From: Spirosoma endophyticum
Lineage (GTDB): Bacteria; Bacteroidota; Bacteroidia; Cytophagales; Spirosomataceae
Length of the DNA stretch: 64,000 bases
NCBI RefSeq assembly: GCF_900112365.1
Contig: NZ_FOLQ01000003.1
Location: 310,001 to 374,000 of the forward strand
Direction: 5' to 3'
Position numbers and translations under genes: made by a program. Shown one piece after another: positions 52,015-62,121 of the stretch. Numbering within the stretch: position 1 is the stretch's first letter; the number at the start of each line of letters is the position of its first letter. The notes beneath the pieces are model-generated. The model was not told the DNA's origin, made no database searches, and worked only from the letters and a program-made list of their open reading frames with translations.

Positions 52015-53142
52015 CTACCGCGCTTGCCCTGCTTTCTTCAATAACTCCACAACTTTTTCTACCGGCAGTTGCTCCACGGTGTGGTTCTGATCGCCCATAA
52101 GTGTTTGGGCGGCAAAGAGCGAATTGACAATCGCTTCTTCGGTGGCTTCGATGGCGGCCATGAACAGCGGTGATACGTTGTCGTTACGCAATACCTTCAT
52201 CTCGTCAACCGTATTTTTAGTTGTGTGAGGTATGGTATACGCCGTTGATACCGCAATGACATAATCTCCGCTACCGTTGGACGCGATGCCACCCGTGCGG
52301 GCCAGACCCATAAACGCCCGTTTGGCTAAGCGTTTTAAGTTGCGGGCATCCAGCGGAGCATCCGTCAGTACGACCATCATGCAGGAGCCGTCCAGATTTT
52401 CTTTGAACTCAAACTTCCCTAAAGCGACCCCAATCGGTACCCCGGCGATTTTTAACTCACCACCAAAGTTCGTTTGCACCAACGCGCCAACCGTGTAGCC
52501 ACCCAGCGATGCGGGTAATTTCCGGGACGACGTACCAATGCCACCTTTGAAACCAAAGCAAATCGTTCCTGTTCCTGCCCCAACATTTCCTTCCTCGACC
52601 GCTCCCGTTTTGGCTTGCCGAATGGCATCCAGTACGTGCTGTCTCGTTATGTGGCGACCGCGGATGTCGTTGAGATAACCATCGTTCGTTTCGCCCACCA
52701 CCGAATTGACTGAGCGAACATTTTCATTGTCTTTCATGGTCAGGGTGTAGTCGATCAGGGCGTCTGAAGCGGTGGGAACGCTCAACGTATTTGTCAGGAT
52801 AATGGGGGTTTCGAGCGTGCCGAGTTCTTCCACCTGACTATAGCCCGCCAGTTTGCCAAAGCCATTTCCGATATAAATGGCTGCCGGACTTTTCTGCTGG
52901 AACTGGTTTCCATTGTGCGGCAAAATCGCCGTGACACCCGTACGAATGTTCTGGCCTTGTTTCAATGTCACCTGCCCTACCCGAACGCCTGCTACGTCGG
53001 TGATGGCATTAAGCGGGCCCGTAGGCAGCACCCCGAACTGAATGCCGTAGTCGCGGGGACGTTTGGGTGTCTGGGCCATCGTGGGCTGGATAAGGAAAAA
53101 TAAACAGGCGATAAGAAAATGATGGCGGTAAAGAATTGACAT
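52015..53142 (-). CDS. DmpA-type aminopeptidase (P1/S58 family)
   Basis: A 375-residue Ntn-fold aminopeptidase precursor with a signal peptide (FLIACLFFLIQPTMA). The start of the mature protein reads PKRPRDYGIQFGVLPTGPLNAITDVAGVRVGQVTL. The predicted autocleavage lies in KGGIGTSSRKLP, making Ser205 (or Ser206) the likely nucleophile. Other segments are GAVEEGNVGAGTGTICFG and GLARTGGIASNGSGDYVIA. Known members release N-terminal residues and can act on D-amino-acid esters or beta-peptides. It is convergent with the OPT transporter, 9 bases apart. Confidence 0.93.
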   Translation of the reverse strand: MSILYRHHFLIACLFFLIQPTMAQTPKRPRDYGIQFGVLPTGPLNAITDVAGVRVGQVTLKQGQNIRTGVTAILPHNGNQFQQKSPAAIYIGNGFGKLAGYSQVEELGTLETPIILTNTLSVPTASDALIDYTLTMKDNENVRSVNSVVGETNDGYLNDIRGRHITRQHVLDAIRQAKTGAVEEGNVGAGTGTICFGFKGGIGTSSRKLPASLGGYTVGALVQTNFGGELKIAGVPIGVALGKFEFKENLDGSCMMVVLTDAPLDARNLKRLAKRAFMGLARTGGIASNGSGDYVIAVSTAYTIPHTTKNTVDEMKVLRNDNVSPLFMAAIEATEEAIVNSLFAAQTLMGDQNHTVEQLPVEKVVELLKKAGQAR

Positions 53143-53320
53143 ACCGTTGGGCGATTAAGGTGGCTAATTTACAGCAGGCCGTATCAATTGTAGAAATAAA
53201 TACGGCCTGTATGCACATTGTATTGATTGGTAGCCAGACGAAACAACCGATTCTCCTGCTCGTTCTTAACGTATAGGCCCGGTAAACACAATTGTTGGGC
53301 CTCAAATTCTGAAATAGATT

Positions 53321-54793
53321 ATGCCCATTTTTTCGGCACAACAAGAATCGCATCGGTTTCGCTCGTTTCCAGGGCTTTGGCTGCTTAGTTTGATGTTATT
53401 TTCAATGCAGGTTCAGGCTCAGGACACGCTTGTTCATCTGCATGTAACGTATCCCGTGTCTCGGATGGTCGTTCAGCGGGACAACAATAACCAGGCAATT
53501 GTTCAGGTTGCCGGGAGTTATGATCAGCCTATCGACGTAGTTCAGGCACGTGCCGTTCCCCGGGTGGCTGGTCAGGGAACGACAACCGACTGGGCTCCGC
53601 TAACCATCAGCAAGGGGCAGTTTTCGGGGACGCTCACCGTAAAAGGCGGCTGGTACCAGCTTGAGGTACGGTCATTAAAAGGTAATCAGCAGATCGGTTC
53701 AGATACCCTGGATCGGTTTGGTGTTGGTGAAGTATTCGCGATCGTCGGTCATTCGGATGCGCAGGGATCGGATTGTATTATAAATGGTGTCAATCGGTGT
53801 CCAACGCTGGAAGGGGCGACTGATGACCGGGTAACAGTCGTTGGGCTGGATCAATCCAGCCCAGAATTTAAAAAATACCTTGAAACCGCCGATTCCCGTT
53901 ACTTGCCTGGGTTGGTTTTCAGTCAACTGACAACCTTCGGCGGCATTGCTCCTTTTGCTAAAATAGCCTGGTTCTGGGGTCACATGGGTGACGCACTTGT
54001 GCAACGGATCAACGTACCAGTTCTGCTCTACAATGCTGGATTTGGCGGCTCTAATATGGAGCAGACCTATAAGTCAGCGTATGATATTCCCTTTAAACAC
54101 GACTTTGTGGTCTATAGTCTGCGGATGCCTTACGTCAACATTCGTAACCTGATGAATCTCTACGTACCAGCAACGGGGCTTCGGGCTATCCTGCTCAATC
54201 ATGGTGCCAATGATCAGGCGAGTGGTACCGACGACATTGTGACGTGGCATTACGGGGTTATCGACAAAGTACGACAGGAATTCAATATGCCTGATTTGGG
54301 CTGGATTGTAGCACTGGCGTCATTTTTCAACGCACCGCATGAAAATGTGCGAAAGGCTCAATTTCAGGTTATCAACCGGGCCAATTATCAGACCTATCAG
54401 GGTCCGGATCTAGACAACATCAATTCGCGGGAGGATATGCCCGATGGCGGTCATTACTCACCGGCTGGTCAACTAAAGGTTGGCGAAGCCTGGGCCAATG
54501 CCATTACGGATACGTATCTGCAAACGATTCAGCCCTATCCGGCGCAAACCCAGCCGTTGAATACGATCACATGCGCGGGGAATCAACAACTCACGTTGAC
54601 CGCTCCCGCTGGTTACGAGTATGACTGGAGTACGGGTAATAGCGATCGTTCATTGACTGTGGGCGCTGGCGAGTACTCAGCCCGGATACGAGCATCACAG
54701 CAGACTGTCTATTTCCCCCCGGCGGTCGTTGTACCAACAAATGCCAATCCGACTGTTTATGCGTGTAAAACAGACAGCACGGGTGTTCGCTAA
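53321..54793 (+). CDS. Exported SGNH-hydrolase-like (sialate O-acetylesterase-type) protein
   Basis: A 490-residue exported protein. It has a signal region (GLWLLSLMLFSMQVQA), an N-terminal beta-sandwich-like part, and an SGNH-like core with GVGEVFAIVGHSDAQG (possible nucleophile Ser145) and a DGGH motif (D375, H378) in DMPDGGHYSPAGQLKVGEAWANAI. A PKD-like stretch follows (TLTAPAGYEYDWSTGNSDRSLTVGAGEYSARIRA). Sialate O-acetylesterases normally show GQSN rather than GHSD, so activity is uncertain. The protein ends shortly after the PKD-like part, without the type IX sorting domain often found in such proteins. Confidence 0.75.
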   Translation: MPIFSAQQESHRFRSFPGLWLLSLMLFSMQVQAQDTLVHLHVTYPVSRMVVQRDNNNQAIVQVAGSYDQPIDVVQARAVPRVAGQGTTTDWAPLTISKGQFSGTLTVKGGWYQLEVRSLKGNQQIGSDTLDRFGVGEVFAIVGHSDAQGSDCIINGVNRCPTLEGATDDRVTVVGLDQSSPEFKKYLETADSRYLPGLVFSQLTTFGGIAPFAKIAWFWGHMGDALVQRINVPVLLYNAGFGGSNMEQTYKSAYDIPFKHDFVVYSLRMPYVNIRNLMNLYVPATGLRAILLNHGANDQASGTDDIVTWHYGVIDKVRQEFNMPDLGWIVALASFFNAPHENVRKAQFQVINRANYQTYQGPDLDNINSREDMPDGGHYSPAGQLKVGEAWANAITDTYLQTIQPYPAQTQPLNTITCAGNQQLTLTAPAGYEYDWSTGNSDRSLTVGAGEYSARIRASQQTVYFPPAVVVPTNANPTVYACKTDSTGVR

Positions 54794-54929
54794 GTCATCA
54801 TAGGTAGTAACAGGTCAATTTTATCACATCATTTGTCAGCCACTATTTATAAACTAATTGTATTTTGCGAATCTATAATTAAGTTTATCTAATTATAGGC
54901 TCTATAGAAACCAGTTGTTTTAATCACCA

Positions 54930-55547
54930 GTGGCCAGTCTACCATCTTCCTGGATCAATTCCAACGATCAGCAACTTTGGCGCGGCCTGCGCGAAGGGAA
55001 TGAACTGGCATTTACGGCTATTTTTGACCGATACCATCGGACACTCTACAATTATGGGAGCAAACTTGCTGCCGATTCGGCACTTATCGAAGATGCTGTT
55101 CAGGAGGTATTTATCGATGTCTGGCGCATGCGGGCTTCCTTATCCGAAGACATTCTATCCATAAAATTTTATTTATACCGTTCACTACGTCGCCGGATTC
55201 AACGGATTCAGGGAAAATACCAATCCAGCGAAAATATAGACGAGATTGCCGACGAAGAGGCTACGCCGATGTCAATCACCGAAGAAACGGTGCAGATTGA
55301 ACAGGAGTCCAAAGCGATGCTCACCCGACGTATTCAGGAACTATTAGCCCATTTGCCCAAACGGCAGGCAGAAGCGCTCACGCTTTATTACTACGACGAC
55401 TTTAGCATTAGCCAAATCGCCCAGATTATGGACGTCAACGAGAAGTCGGTTCGCAATTTCATTCACCGGGCACTCACGTCATTACGTCAAAGCCGCAACT
55501 GGCTTATCGGCTCACTACTGATTTCCTGGCTATTGTTGAGCATGTGA
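54930..55547 (+). CDS. ECF RNA polymerase sigma factor (second uptake locus)
   Basis: A 205-residue ECF sigma factor starting with a GTG at 54930; no ATG lies before region 2. Region 2 is FTAIFDRYHRTLYNYGSKLAADSALIEDAVQEVFIDVWRMR, and region 4 is LLAHLPKRQAEALTLYYYDDFSISQIAQIMDVNEKSVRNFIHRALTSLRQSRNW. The C-terminus has a hydrophobic tail (LIGSLLISWLLLSM), which may keep the factor at the membrane until FecR signals. It heads a sigma, FecR, SusC, SusD series on the plus strand. Confidence 0.94.
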   Translation: MASLPSSWINSNDQQLWRGLREGNELAFTAIFDRYHRTLYNYGSKLAADSALIEDAVQEVFIDVWRMRASLSEDILSIKFYLYRSLRRRIQRIQGKYQSSENIDEIADEEATPMSITEETVQIEQESKAMLTRRIQELLAHLPKRQAEALTLYYYDDFSISQIAQIMDVNEKSVRNFIHRALTSLRQSRNWLIGSLLISWLLLSM

Positions 55548-55663
55548 TATTTTTTAGAAATATTTCTCTCTAAAAAAGAGGTCAACCGATCATTTTCTGC
55601 TTCTTTCTTAATGAAGGGGGAATAGTTCTATAACTTCTTGTGTAGATACCCTTTACTCAAGCT

Positions 55664-56791
55664 ATGAAACAAGCCTCCTTTTCACTGGTAGATTTTCTGG
55701 AAGACCCGGATTTTGTCGCCTGGGTAAAACATCCGGACGAAAATCAGAACGCCTATTGGCAGCAATTCCTGGTGGCTTATCCGGATAAAAAAGCAGTCGT
55801 TGAGACAGCTCGTCATTACGTGCTGGTATTGGTGGAGCAAACGGGCCAAAATCTGCCATCGGCGGCTCAAAGTCAATCGATGCGCGAGACGATTCAGAAA
55901 CAGGTACGAGAAGAAAAACGTAGCACACCTTTCATTCGGGCGACCAGAACCAGCTGGAACTGGATGCAGATGGCCGCTACGGTTGCACTTGTGCTGGGTT
56001 TGGCCGTAACGGCCTATTGGTATAGCCAGAGAAACGCGAATCAATCCGAAAGTTATCAGCAATTTGTGCAGGCTACTCCGAAGGGTAGTTCCCTACACGA
56101 AACACGTAACGATACCGACAAGCCAATGACGATCTTGCTGAGCGATGGCAGCTCGGTCGTGCTTCAGGCGGGCAGTCGTCTGAGTTATCCCGATACATTC
56201 CAGCGACGTGAGGTATATCTTGTCGGGAAAGCTTTTTTTGAAGTCGTTAAAGATCCGACCCGCCCGTTTTTGGTATACACACGCGGTGTTGCTACTAAAG
56301 TGCTGGGAACCAGCTTTATGGTTGATGCGCCAGAATCAGATCAACCCATAAAAGTGGCCGTAAAAACGGGTAAAGTTGCTGTTTATGCCTTGGAAGAGTC
56401 GCCGACTGTTCGTGAAAAAGCCATCGATCCCGCGCTGGATGGTATGGTGCTAACGCCCAATCAGAGTGCTGAATACATGGCCGAAAGCCATCGTTTGGTC
56501 CGCACGCCCGATACAGTTTCAGCGTTTACGCAACCCGATATACAAGTTGTTGCTAAACAGTCTTTTGACTTTGATGAAACTCCCATATCAGACGTATTTA
56601 AAACGCTTGAGCTTGCCTACGGGGTTCACATCAGCTATGATGAGTCATTGCTGGGAGAATGCCCACTATCGGCGTCGCTCGTAGGGCAACCACTCGATGA
56701 AAAACTATCGGTGATCTGTAAAGCGCTGGAAGCCCAATACACGGTTCAGGGCAATCAGGTGGTTATTACGGGTGGCCAACGTTGCCAATAA
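55664..56791 (+). CDS. FecR-family anti-sigma factor (second uptake locus)
   Basis: A 375-residue inner-membrane anti-sigma protein. The cytoplasmic N-terminus (FSLVDFLEDPDFVAWVKHPDENQNAYWQQFLVAYPDKKAVVETAR) is followed by one helix (WMQMAATVALVLGLAVTAYWY), the FecR domain (MTILLSDGSSVVLQAGSRLSYPDTFQRREVYLVGKAFFEVVKDPTRPFLVYTRGVATKVLGTSFMV) and a DUF4974-type C-terminus (QSFDFDETPISDVFKTLELAYGVHISYDESLL). It lies 116 bases after its sigma gene and 209 bases before the transporter. Confidence 0.94.
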   Translation: MKQASFSLVDFLEDPDFVAWVKHPDENQNAYWQQFLVAYPDKKAVVETARHYVLVLVEQTGQNLPSAAQSQSMRETIQKQVREEKRSTPFIRATRTSWNWMQMAATVALVLGLAVTAYWYSQRNANQSESYQQFVQATPKGSSLHETRNDTDKPMTILLSDGSSVVLQAGSRLSYPDTFQRREVYLVGKAFFEVVKDPTRPFLVYTRGVATKVLGTSFMVDAPESDQPIKVAVKTGKVAVYALEESPTVREKAIDPALDGMVLTPNQSAEYMAESHRLVRTPDTVSAFTQPDIQVVAKQSFDFDETPISDVFKTLELAYGVHISYDESLLGECPLSASLVGQPLDEKLSVICKALEAQYTVQGNQVVITGGQRCQ

Positions 56792-57000
56792 TTCGTATAG
56801 TATTCCTAAATCCTAACTCTTTTTACACGTACATGAACATCTCTCCCAATTAAAAAAGGTCAGCCATGTTCCCGCATAGCTGACCCCAATAACTCCCCCT
56901 TACTTACTGACCTGACAAGCCGAAGTCATTCACTGACAATGAATGGATTAGGGGGGATTTTGTCGAATTTTTCGTTCACCCAACAAATCCGTACAAATGT

Positions 57001-60000
57001 ATGAAAAAACTGCAACTGGCAGATGACCGTCTCCTAGCACTCATGCGTATCACTTTTATCCAATGGTTTCTGGTCTGTGCGTTAGCCGGAATTTCGTGGG
57101 CACGTGATGGGAAGGCCCAGCAACTCCTCGATCAGAAGATTACGATTCTGGTTGAGGGGCAGAATGTTAAAAAAGTGCTGCATCAGATTGAAAAACAGGC
57201 TGATGTGCGATTTGTATTCAGTTCTCAACTTATTCAATCGGATCGTAAAATATCGGTACGTAGCCAGGCCGAACCGCTTGTTGATCTCTTGAATCGTGTC
57301 CTGAAACCGCTTCAGCTAACGTATGAAGTAAGTGGAAATAACATCGTTATCCGCCCCGATCGCCCAGCTAAACCCATTCCGGCCGATATTGACCAAACTG
57401 CGATGCCCGCAACAACAGAATCCGTTCTTAGGTCAGTTGCCGGAACCGTAACCGACCCGAAAGGCGAAACGCTGCCGGGCGTTAACGTACTGGTGAAGGG
57501 CACACAGCGAGGCACGACAACCGATGCACAGGGGCAGTTTAAAATAGACATGGCCGATACTGAAGCGACCCTGGTTTTCAGCTTTGTCGGTTATCTGAAG
57601 CAGGAAGTCCTCGTTGGCAATCAAACGACTCTTGCGGTCGTGTTGGCTACTGATGACAAATCGTTGGCAGAAGTCGTTGTCGTGGGGTATGGAACGCAGA
57701 AACGGTCGGATGTTACGTCGGCCATTGCGTCGGTGCCGATGGGCGAAATTCGGGATATGCCCGTTTCGAACGTAGCAAACGCCTTGCAGGGGAAAATTCC
57801 GGGGGTTATCATTCAGCAAAGCAGCGGTGCACCGGGTAGTACACCCGCTATTAAAGTCAGGGGATTTGGCTCCATCAGCGCCGGTACGTCGCCATTGATT
57901 GTGGTTGATGGGAATATTGTAGGGTCCGGTGTATTTGGTCTGCTGAACAGCATTGATATTGAAAGCATCGACGTATTGAAAGATGCGTCGTCTACCGCAA
58001 TTTATGGGTCGAAAGGATCGAATGGCGTGTTGCTGGTGACCACTAAACGCGGTAAACCCGGACGTACCAATGTTAATTTCGATGTGTATACGGGTTTTCA
58101 GGAAGTCAGCAAGAAAATTGATTTGCTGAATTCACAGCAATACGCGGATTTTGCCAAAGAGGGTTCTAATAATGCGTATCTGGACAACGTACCGGGTGCA
58201 AAAATAACCGATCCAAACAACGTTCGACCAGCGAGTTATCTGCGCTACCGGTATCCCCGGGGTGATCTGTTTGAGTGGTTTAACTACGACGACCCCGCTA
58301 AAGTAGCGGCCTTGCCGTATACCGACTTTCAGGATCAGATTTTCCGAAAAGCCAAGATGAGCAGCTATCAACTGTCGATTTCTGGCGGTACTGAAAAGGT
58401 ACGGTACCTGGTGAGTGGGAGTTACCTGAAACAGGATGGAATTATCCTGAAATCATCGCTGGACCGCTATATTTTTCGGGCCAATGTCGAAGTAAACCTG
58501 CTACCAAAACTCAAGATTGGCCTGAATCTGAACCCATCATTCAAGACAACCCAGGAAGTAACGGCCGAAAATCAGTGGTTCAATCAGGGCATCATTACGG
58601 CCGCTCTGGCCGCTATTCCGATGGCCCCGACCTATGCCGCCGATGGATCGTATTCGTCGCAGCTGGCGCTGGCGGCACCCTACAACCTGCCGGGCGTGAC
58701 CAATCCGTTGGCAAATATCATGGAGTACAACAGCCCCTACACATCGGCTAATTTGCTGGGAAACATGTATGCTGATTATGGTTTCTTGACCAATTTCAAT
58801 TACCGGGCATCGGCCAATATCAATTTTGGCGACAACCGGCGTAATACGTATCGTAGCTCCAGAATGCCGTTGAGTAACCTGTTGCCGCCAACTACGGCGA
58901 TGGGAACGACCTATTCTGATCAGAGTATAAACTTGCTGTTCAACCAGGTACTCAGTTACACCAAGAGCATTAATTCTGTACACAACTTCGAAGCGCTGGT
59001 CGGGATGGAAGCGACGTCGACTAAGTTTCAGTCGAGCAGTTCCTCGGCGAGTTCGTACGCTAATGATGTCGTCGAAACGCTGAATGCCAGCGCTTCGGGC
59101 TCGACAACAACGGCATGGTCATTCAAAGCGGCCAATGCCTCGGTTTCCTATTTTGCCCGCGCCAACTACAATTACAAGGGCAAGTATTTGGCTAACATTT
59201 CGGTTCGTCGGGATGGCTCGTCCATCTTCGGACCGGAGAATCGCTGGGGTACGTTTCCAGCGGGTTCGCTGGGCTGGCGAATTAGTGAAGAGCCGTTTAT
59301 GAAAAATATACGCGCTATTTCAGAAACTAAACTACGAGCTAGTTACGGCCTTTCAGGGAATAATGCCTTCGCCGATAATTACCCCTACGTAGCGCTGTTA
59401 CGGCCTGATAATTACAGTTTTAACAATAATCTGGTCAACGGTCTAGCCCCGTCTACGTTAGGAAACGCTAAACTGGGCTGGGAAAAAAACCAGCAATTTG
59501 ATGCTGGTATCGATGTAGGTCTTTTTAATAACCGCATTTACCTGATCGTCGATTACTATCATCGCATCACGAAAGACCTGTTGTTATCGGTGAATGTGCC
59601 GTCGCTCACGGGTTTCACGACGGCCTACAAAAATATCGGTAAGATGGAGAATCAGGGGTGGGAGTTCGCCATCAATACCCGCAATTTCACCAAGGGATTT
59701 ATCTGGAACACGACGGTCAATTTGTCCTTCAACCGAAACAAGGTGCTGGCGCTTGGCCCCAACGGTGACCCAATCCGAACGGCAAGTGGTAGCATCAGCG
59801 ACCTGAATATTACGCAGATCGGCTCACCCATTGGCAGTTTTTACGGCTACAAGCAACTCGGAATTTTCCAGAACCAGGCTGATCTGGACGCAAATCCGCA
59901 TGATGCTACGTCCCGGCCCGGCGATGTGAAATATGCCGATATCGACGGTGATGGCAAAATCACCGCAAATGACCGGACGATTCTAGGCAACAACCAGCCC

Positions 60001-60501
60001 GATTTTATTTACGGCTTAACGAATTCGTTCAGCTACAAAGGCTTTGATCTGAACATCACGATTCAGGGGACGCAGGGTGGTAAAATCCTCAATCTGGGAC
60101 GCCGGTATTATGACAATATGGAAGGCAACCAGAACCAAATGACGACGGCCTTGCGTCGCTGGCGTTCGGAAAGCGAGCCGGGCGATGGGATAACACCCCG
60201 CGCCAACGAACGTAGCACGGGCAACAACAACGCCATCTCGTCGCGCTGGGTTGAAGATGCCAGCTATTTGCGGATTCAGAACGTCAGCTTAGGCTATCGG
60301 CTACCAACCGCCCTGATCAATAAAGCCAAACTTCAGCAGGTACGGATCTATGTGTCGGCACAAAATCTGCACACGTTCACAAAATACCTTAATTACAGTC
60401 CCGAAGTAAGCAACTACGAAAGTCCGCTATCGGCCGGAATTGACTACGGGGCGTATCCGTTGGCCCGAACCGTAACCTTTGGCATTAGTGCAGGATTTTA
60501 A
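57001..60501 (+). CDS. SusC/RagA-like TonB-dependent transporter with STN domain (second locus)
   Basis: A 1166-residue outer-membrane transporter. It has an N-terminal cytoplasmic-side extension and signal segment (FIQWFLVCALAGISWA), an STN domain (VEGQNVKKVLHQIEKQADVRFVFSSQLIQSDRKISVRSQAEPLVDLLNRVLKPLQLTYEVSGNNIVI), a carboxypeptidase-like domain (GTVTDPKGETLPGVNVLVKGTQRGTTTDAQGQFKIDM), then the plug (EVVVVGYGTQKRSDVTSAIASV ... PLIVVDGNIV ... VLKDASSTAIYGSKGSNGVLLVTTK) and a barrel ending in F. The STN domain fits regulation through the FecR gene upstream. The substrate is not known; the oxidoreductases downstream hint at a sugar or polyol. Confidence 0.95.
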   Translation: MKKLQLADDRLLALMRITFIQWFLVCALAGISWARDGKAQQLLDQKITILVEGQNVKKVLHQIEKQADVRFVFSSQLIQSDRKISVRSQAEPLVDLLNRVLKPLQLTYEVSGNNIVIRPDRPAKPIPADIDQTAMPATTESVLRSVAGTVTDPKGETLPGVNVLVKGTQRGTTTDAQGQFKIDMADTEATLVFSFVGYLKQEVLVGNQTTLAVVLATDDKSLAEVVVVGYGTQKRSDVTSAIASVPMGEIRDMPVSNVANALQGKIPGVIIQQSSGAPGSTPAIKVRGFGSISAGTSPLIVVDGNIVGSGVFGLLNSIDIESIDVLKDASSTAIYGSKGSNGVLLVTTKRGKPGRTNVNFDVYTGFQEVSKKIDLLNSQQYADFAKEGSNNAYLDNVPGAKITDPNNVRPASYLRYRYPRGDLFEWFNYDDPAKVAALPYTDFQDQIFRKAKMSSYQLSISGGTEKVRYLVSGSYLKQDGIILKSSLDRYIFRANVEVNLLPKLKIGLNLNPSFKTTQEVTAENQWFNQGIITAALAAIPMAPTYAADGSYSSQLALAAPYNLPGVTNPLANIMEYNSPYTSANLLGNMYADYGFLTNFNYRASANINFGDNRRNTYRSSRMPLSNLLPPTTAMGTTYSDQSINLLFNQVLSYTKSINSVHNFEALVGMEATSTKFQSSSSSASSYANDVVETLNASASGSTTTAWSFKAANASVSYFARANYNYKGKYLANISVRRDGSSIFGPENRWGTFPAGSLGWRISEEPFMKNIRAISETKLRASYGLSGNNAFADNYPYVALLRPDNYSFNNNLVNGLAPSTLGNAKLGWEKNQQFDAGIDVGLFNNRIYLIVDYYHRITKDLLLSVNVPSLTGFTTAYKNIGKMENQGWEFAINTRNFTKGFIWNTTVNLSFNRNKVLALGPNGDPIRTASGSISDLNITQIGSPIGSFYGYKQLGIFQNQADLDANPHDATSRPGDVKYADIDGDGKITANDRTILGNNQPDFIYGLTNSFSYKGFDLNITIQGTQGGKILNLGRRYYDNMEGNQNQMTTALRRWRSESEPGDGITPRANERSTGNNNAISSRWVEDASYLRIQNVSLGYRLPTALINKAKLQQVRIYVSAQNLHTFTKYLNYSPEVSNYESPLSAGIDYGAYPLARTVTFGISAGF

Positions 60502-60522
60502 ACTCGTAACGACCTTTCAATC

Positions 60523-61974
60523 ATGAAGTTATATAAAATTCTTACTTTCCTTCTGACTGGTCTGTTCATCAGTTCATGTAGTCAGCAATACCTGGATTTA
60601 AATCCCATATCGAACGCTACGACGGACAATTTTTACAAAACGGGCGACGATATTCGAAACGCCGTAAGTGGTAGTTATGCCGCGCTACAAGCCGATGGTA
60701 TTATTGGGAACAGCTACGTTTTTGGCGAAATAGCGTCAGATAATACGTTGCCCGTTGCGTCTGGCTCTATCACCGATCAGGATGAATTTGATCGCTTTTA
60801 TATCAAAACCACGAATCCGTACATCAACGGTCGGTGGAATGATTCGTATTCAGCCATTGCTCGATTCAATACGATTCTGGATAAAGTTGGCGGCATCACG
60901 ATGGACGAAAGCCTCAAGAGCCGCTACGTTGGGGAAGTGAAATTTCTGCGCGGGCTGGTTTATTTCTACCTGGTTCAAACGTTCGGGGATGTGCCGCTGG
61001 TCACCAAAGCCATCAACGATCCCGACGAAGGATATGCCTACACACGCAATCCGAAAGCAGAGGTATACGCGCAAATTGAGAAAGATCTTTCAGAAGCCGA
61101 TGGCGTGTTGCCCACTACGTATACGGGAGCCGATATTGGCCGGGCAACGAAAGGTGCTGCTAAAGCACTGTTAGGCAAAGTGTTGCTTACGGAAAAGAAG
61201 TATCCGCAGGCGGTTGCCAAACTTAAGGAGGTCATTGACCTGAACGTTTACACGATTCTGCCCAGCTATGTCGACGTGTTTAGAGTGGCGAATAAAAACC
61301 ACAAAGAGTCGGTGTTTGATGTGCAGTACAAATCGGGTGGAGCGGGCGAGGGCAACCCCTGGCCTAACCTGTTTGCCCCGCAGAATTCGGGAAACGCGGT
61401 CATTAACTTCAGTGGAAACGGCAACAACCAACCCACCGACGATCTGGTGAAATCGTTCGAAGCGGGCGACGTTCGTAAAGATTTATCGCTCGCTACGTCC
61501 TATGTCAATGCCAGTGGGCAAACGGTACAGGCCAGCTACGTGAAGAAGTATTTCGACACGCCAGTCGTCAATAACGACAATGGCAACAACATCCCGGTTA
61601 TTCGGTACGCCGACGTTTTGCTGATGTATGCCGAAAGCTTAAACGAAGTAGGTTATCAGGCAACGGGTCCGGCACTTACGTACCTGAATCAGATTCGGAC
61701 TCGGGCCGGTTTGAAAGCTAAAACCACGGCCGATATTCCAGATCAGCAATCATTCCGGTTAGCGATGGAACAGGAACGGCGGGTTGAGTTTGCCTTCGAA
61801 GGACAACGCTGGTTCGATTTAGTACGTACCGGTCGGGCGATTGCTGTCATGAACAGTAAGAAAGATCAGATTCGCCTGGTCAATCTTCTGACCGACAATA
61901 ATTTAGTATTTCCCATTCCACAAAGCCAGATTGACATAAATAAAGATAAAATCAAGCAGAATCCGGGGTATTAA
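60523..61974 (+). CDS. SusD/RagB-like nutrient-binding lipoprotein (second locus)
   Basis: A 483-residue surface lipoprotein that binds substrate on top of the SusC barrel. The lipobox FISSC places the lipidated Cys at 19. The SusD signature appears as YLDLNPISNATTDNFYKTGDDIRNAVSGSYAAL, then RWNDSYSAIARFNTILDKVGGI, VGEVKFLRGLVYFYLVQTFGDVPLVTKAI, and the C-terminal VIRYADVLLMYAESLNEVG ... LNQIRTRAGLKA ... RRVEFAFEGQRWFDLVRTGRA. It starts 21 bases after the SusC stop. Confidence 0.96.
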   Translation: MKLYKILTFLLTGLFISSCSQQYLDLNPISNATTDNFYKTGDDIRNAVSGSYAALQADGIIGNSYVFGEIASDNTLPVASGSITDQDEFDRFYIKTTNPYINGRWNDSYSAIARFNTILDKVGGITMDESLKSRYVGEVKFLRGLVYFYLVQTFGDVPLVTKAINDPDEGYAYTRNPKAEVYAQIEKDLSEADGVLPTTYTGADIGRATKGAAKALLGKVLLTEKKYPQAVAKLKEVIDLNVYTILPSYVDVFRVANKNHKESVFDVQYKSGGAGEGNPWPNLFAPQNSGNAVINFSGNGNNQPTDDLVKSFEAGDVRKDLSLATSYVNASGQTVQASYVKKYFDTPVVNNDNGNNIPVIRYADVLLMYAESLNEVGYQATGPALTYLNQIRTRAGLKAKTTADIPDQQSFRLAMEQERRVEFAFEGQRWFDLVRTGRAIAVMNSKKDQIRLVNLLTDNNLVFPIPQSQIDINKDKIKQNPGY

Positions 61975-61996
61975 ATGGACGTAGTAGGCTTTTGTT

Positions 61997-62074
61997 AGAA
62001 CTACCCCCAACCCCCTGAAGGGGGCTTCCCTCATACTCGGCTAAAGTCCCCTTCAGGGGGTTGGGGGTAGTTCT
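61997..62074. repeat. 27-bp perfect palindrome (GC-rich) after the SusD gene
   Basis: Bases 61997-62023 are the exact reverse complement of 62048-62074, with a 24-base centre. Each arm carries the run CCCCCAACCCCCTGAAGGGG, which itself contains an inner palindrome around TGAA. It separates susD from the next gene and may act as a terminator or attenuator that lowers downstream expression. Confidence 0.88.
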
Positions 62075-62121
62075 AGACTAGTAGTAAGTTTTTTTGCAGA
62101 CAGGTTCTAATCAAAACACGA

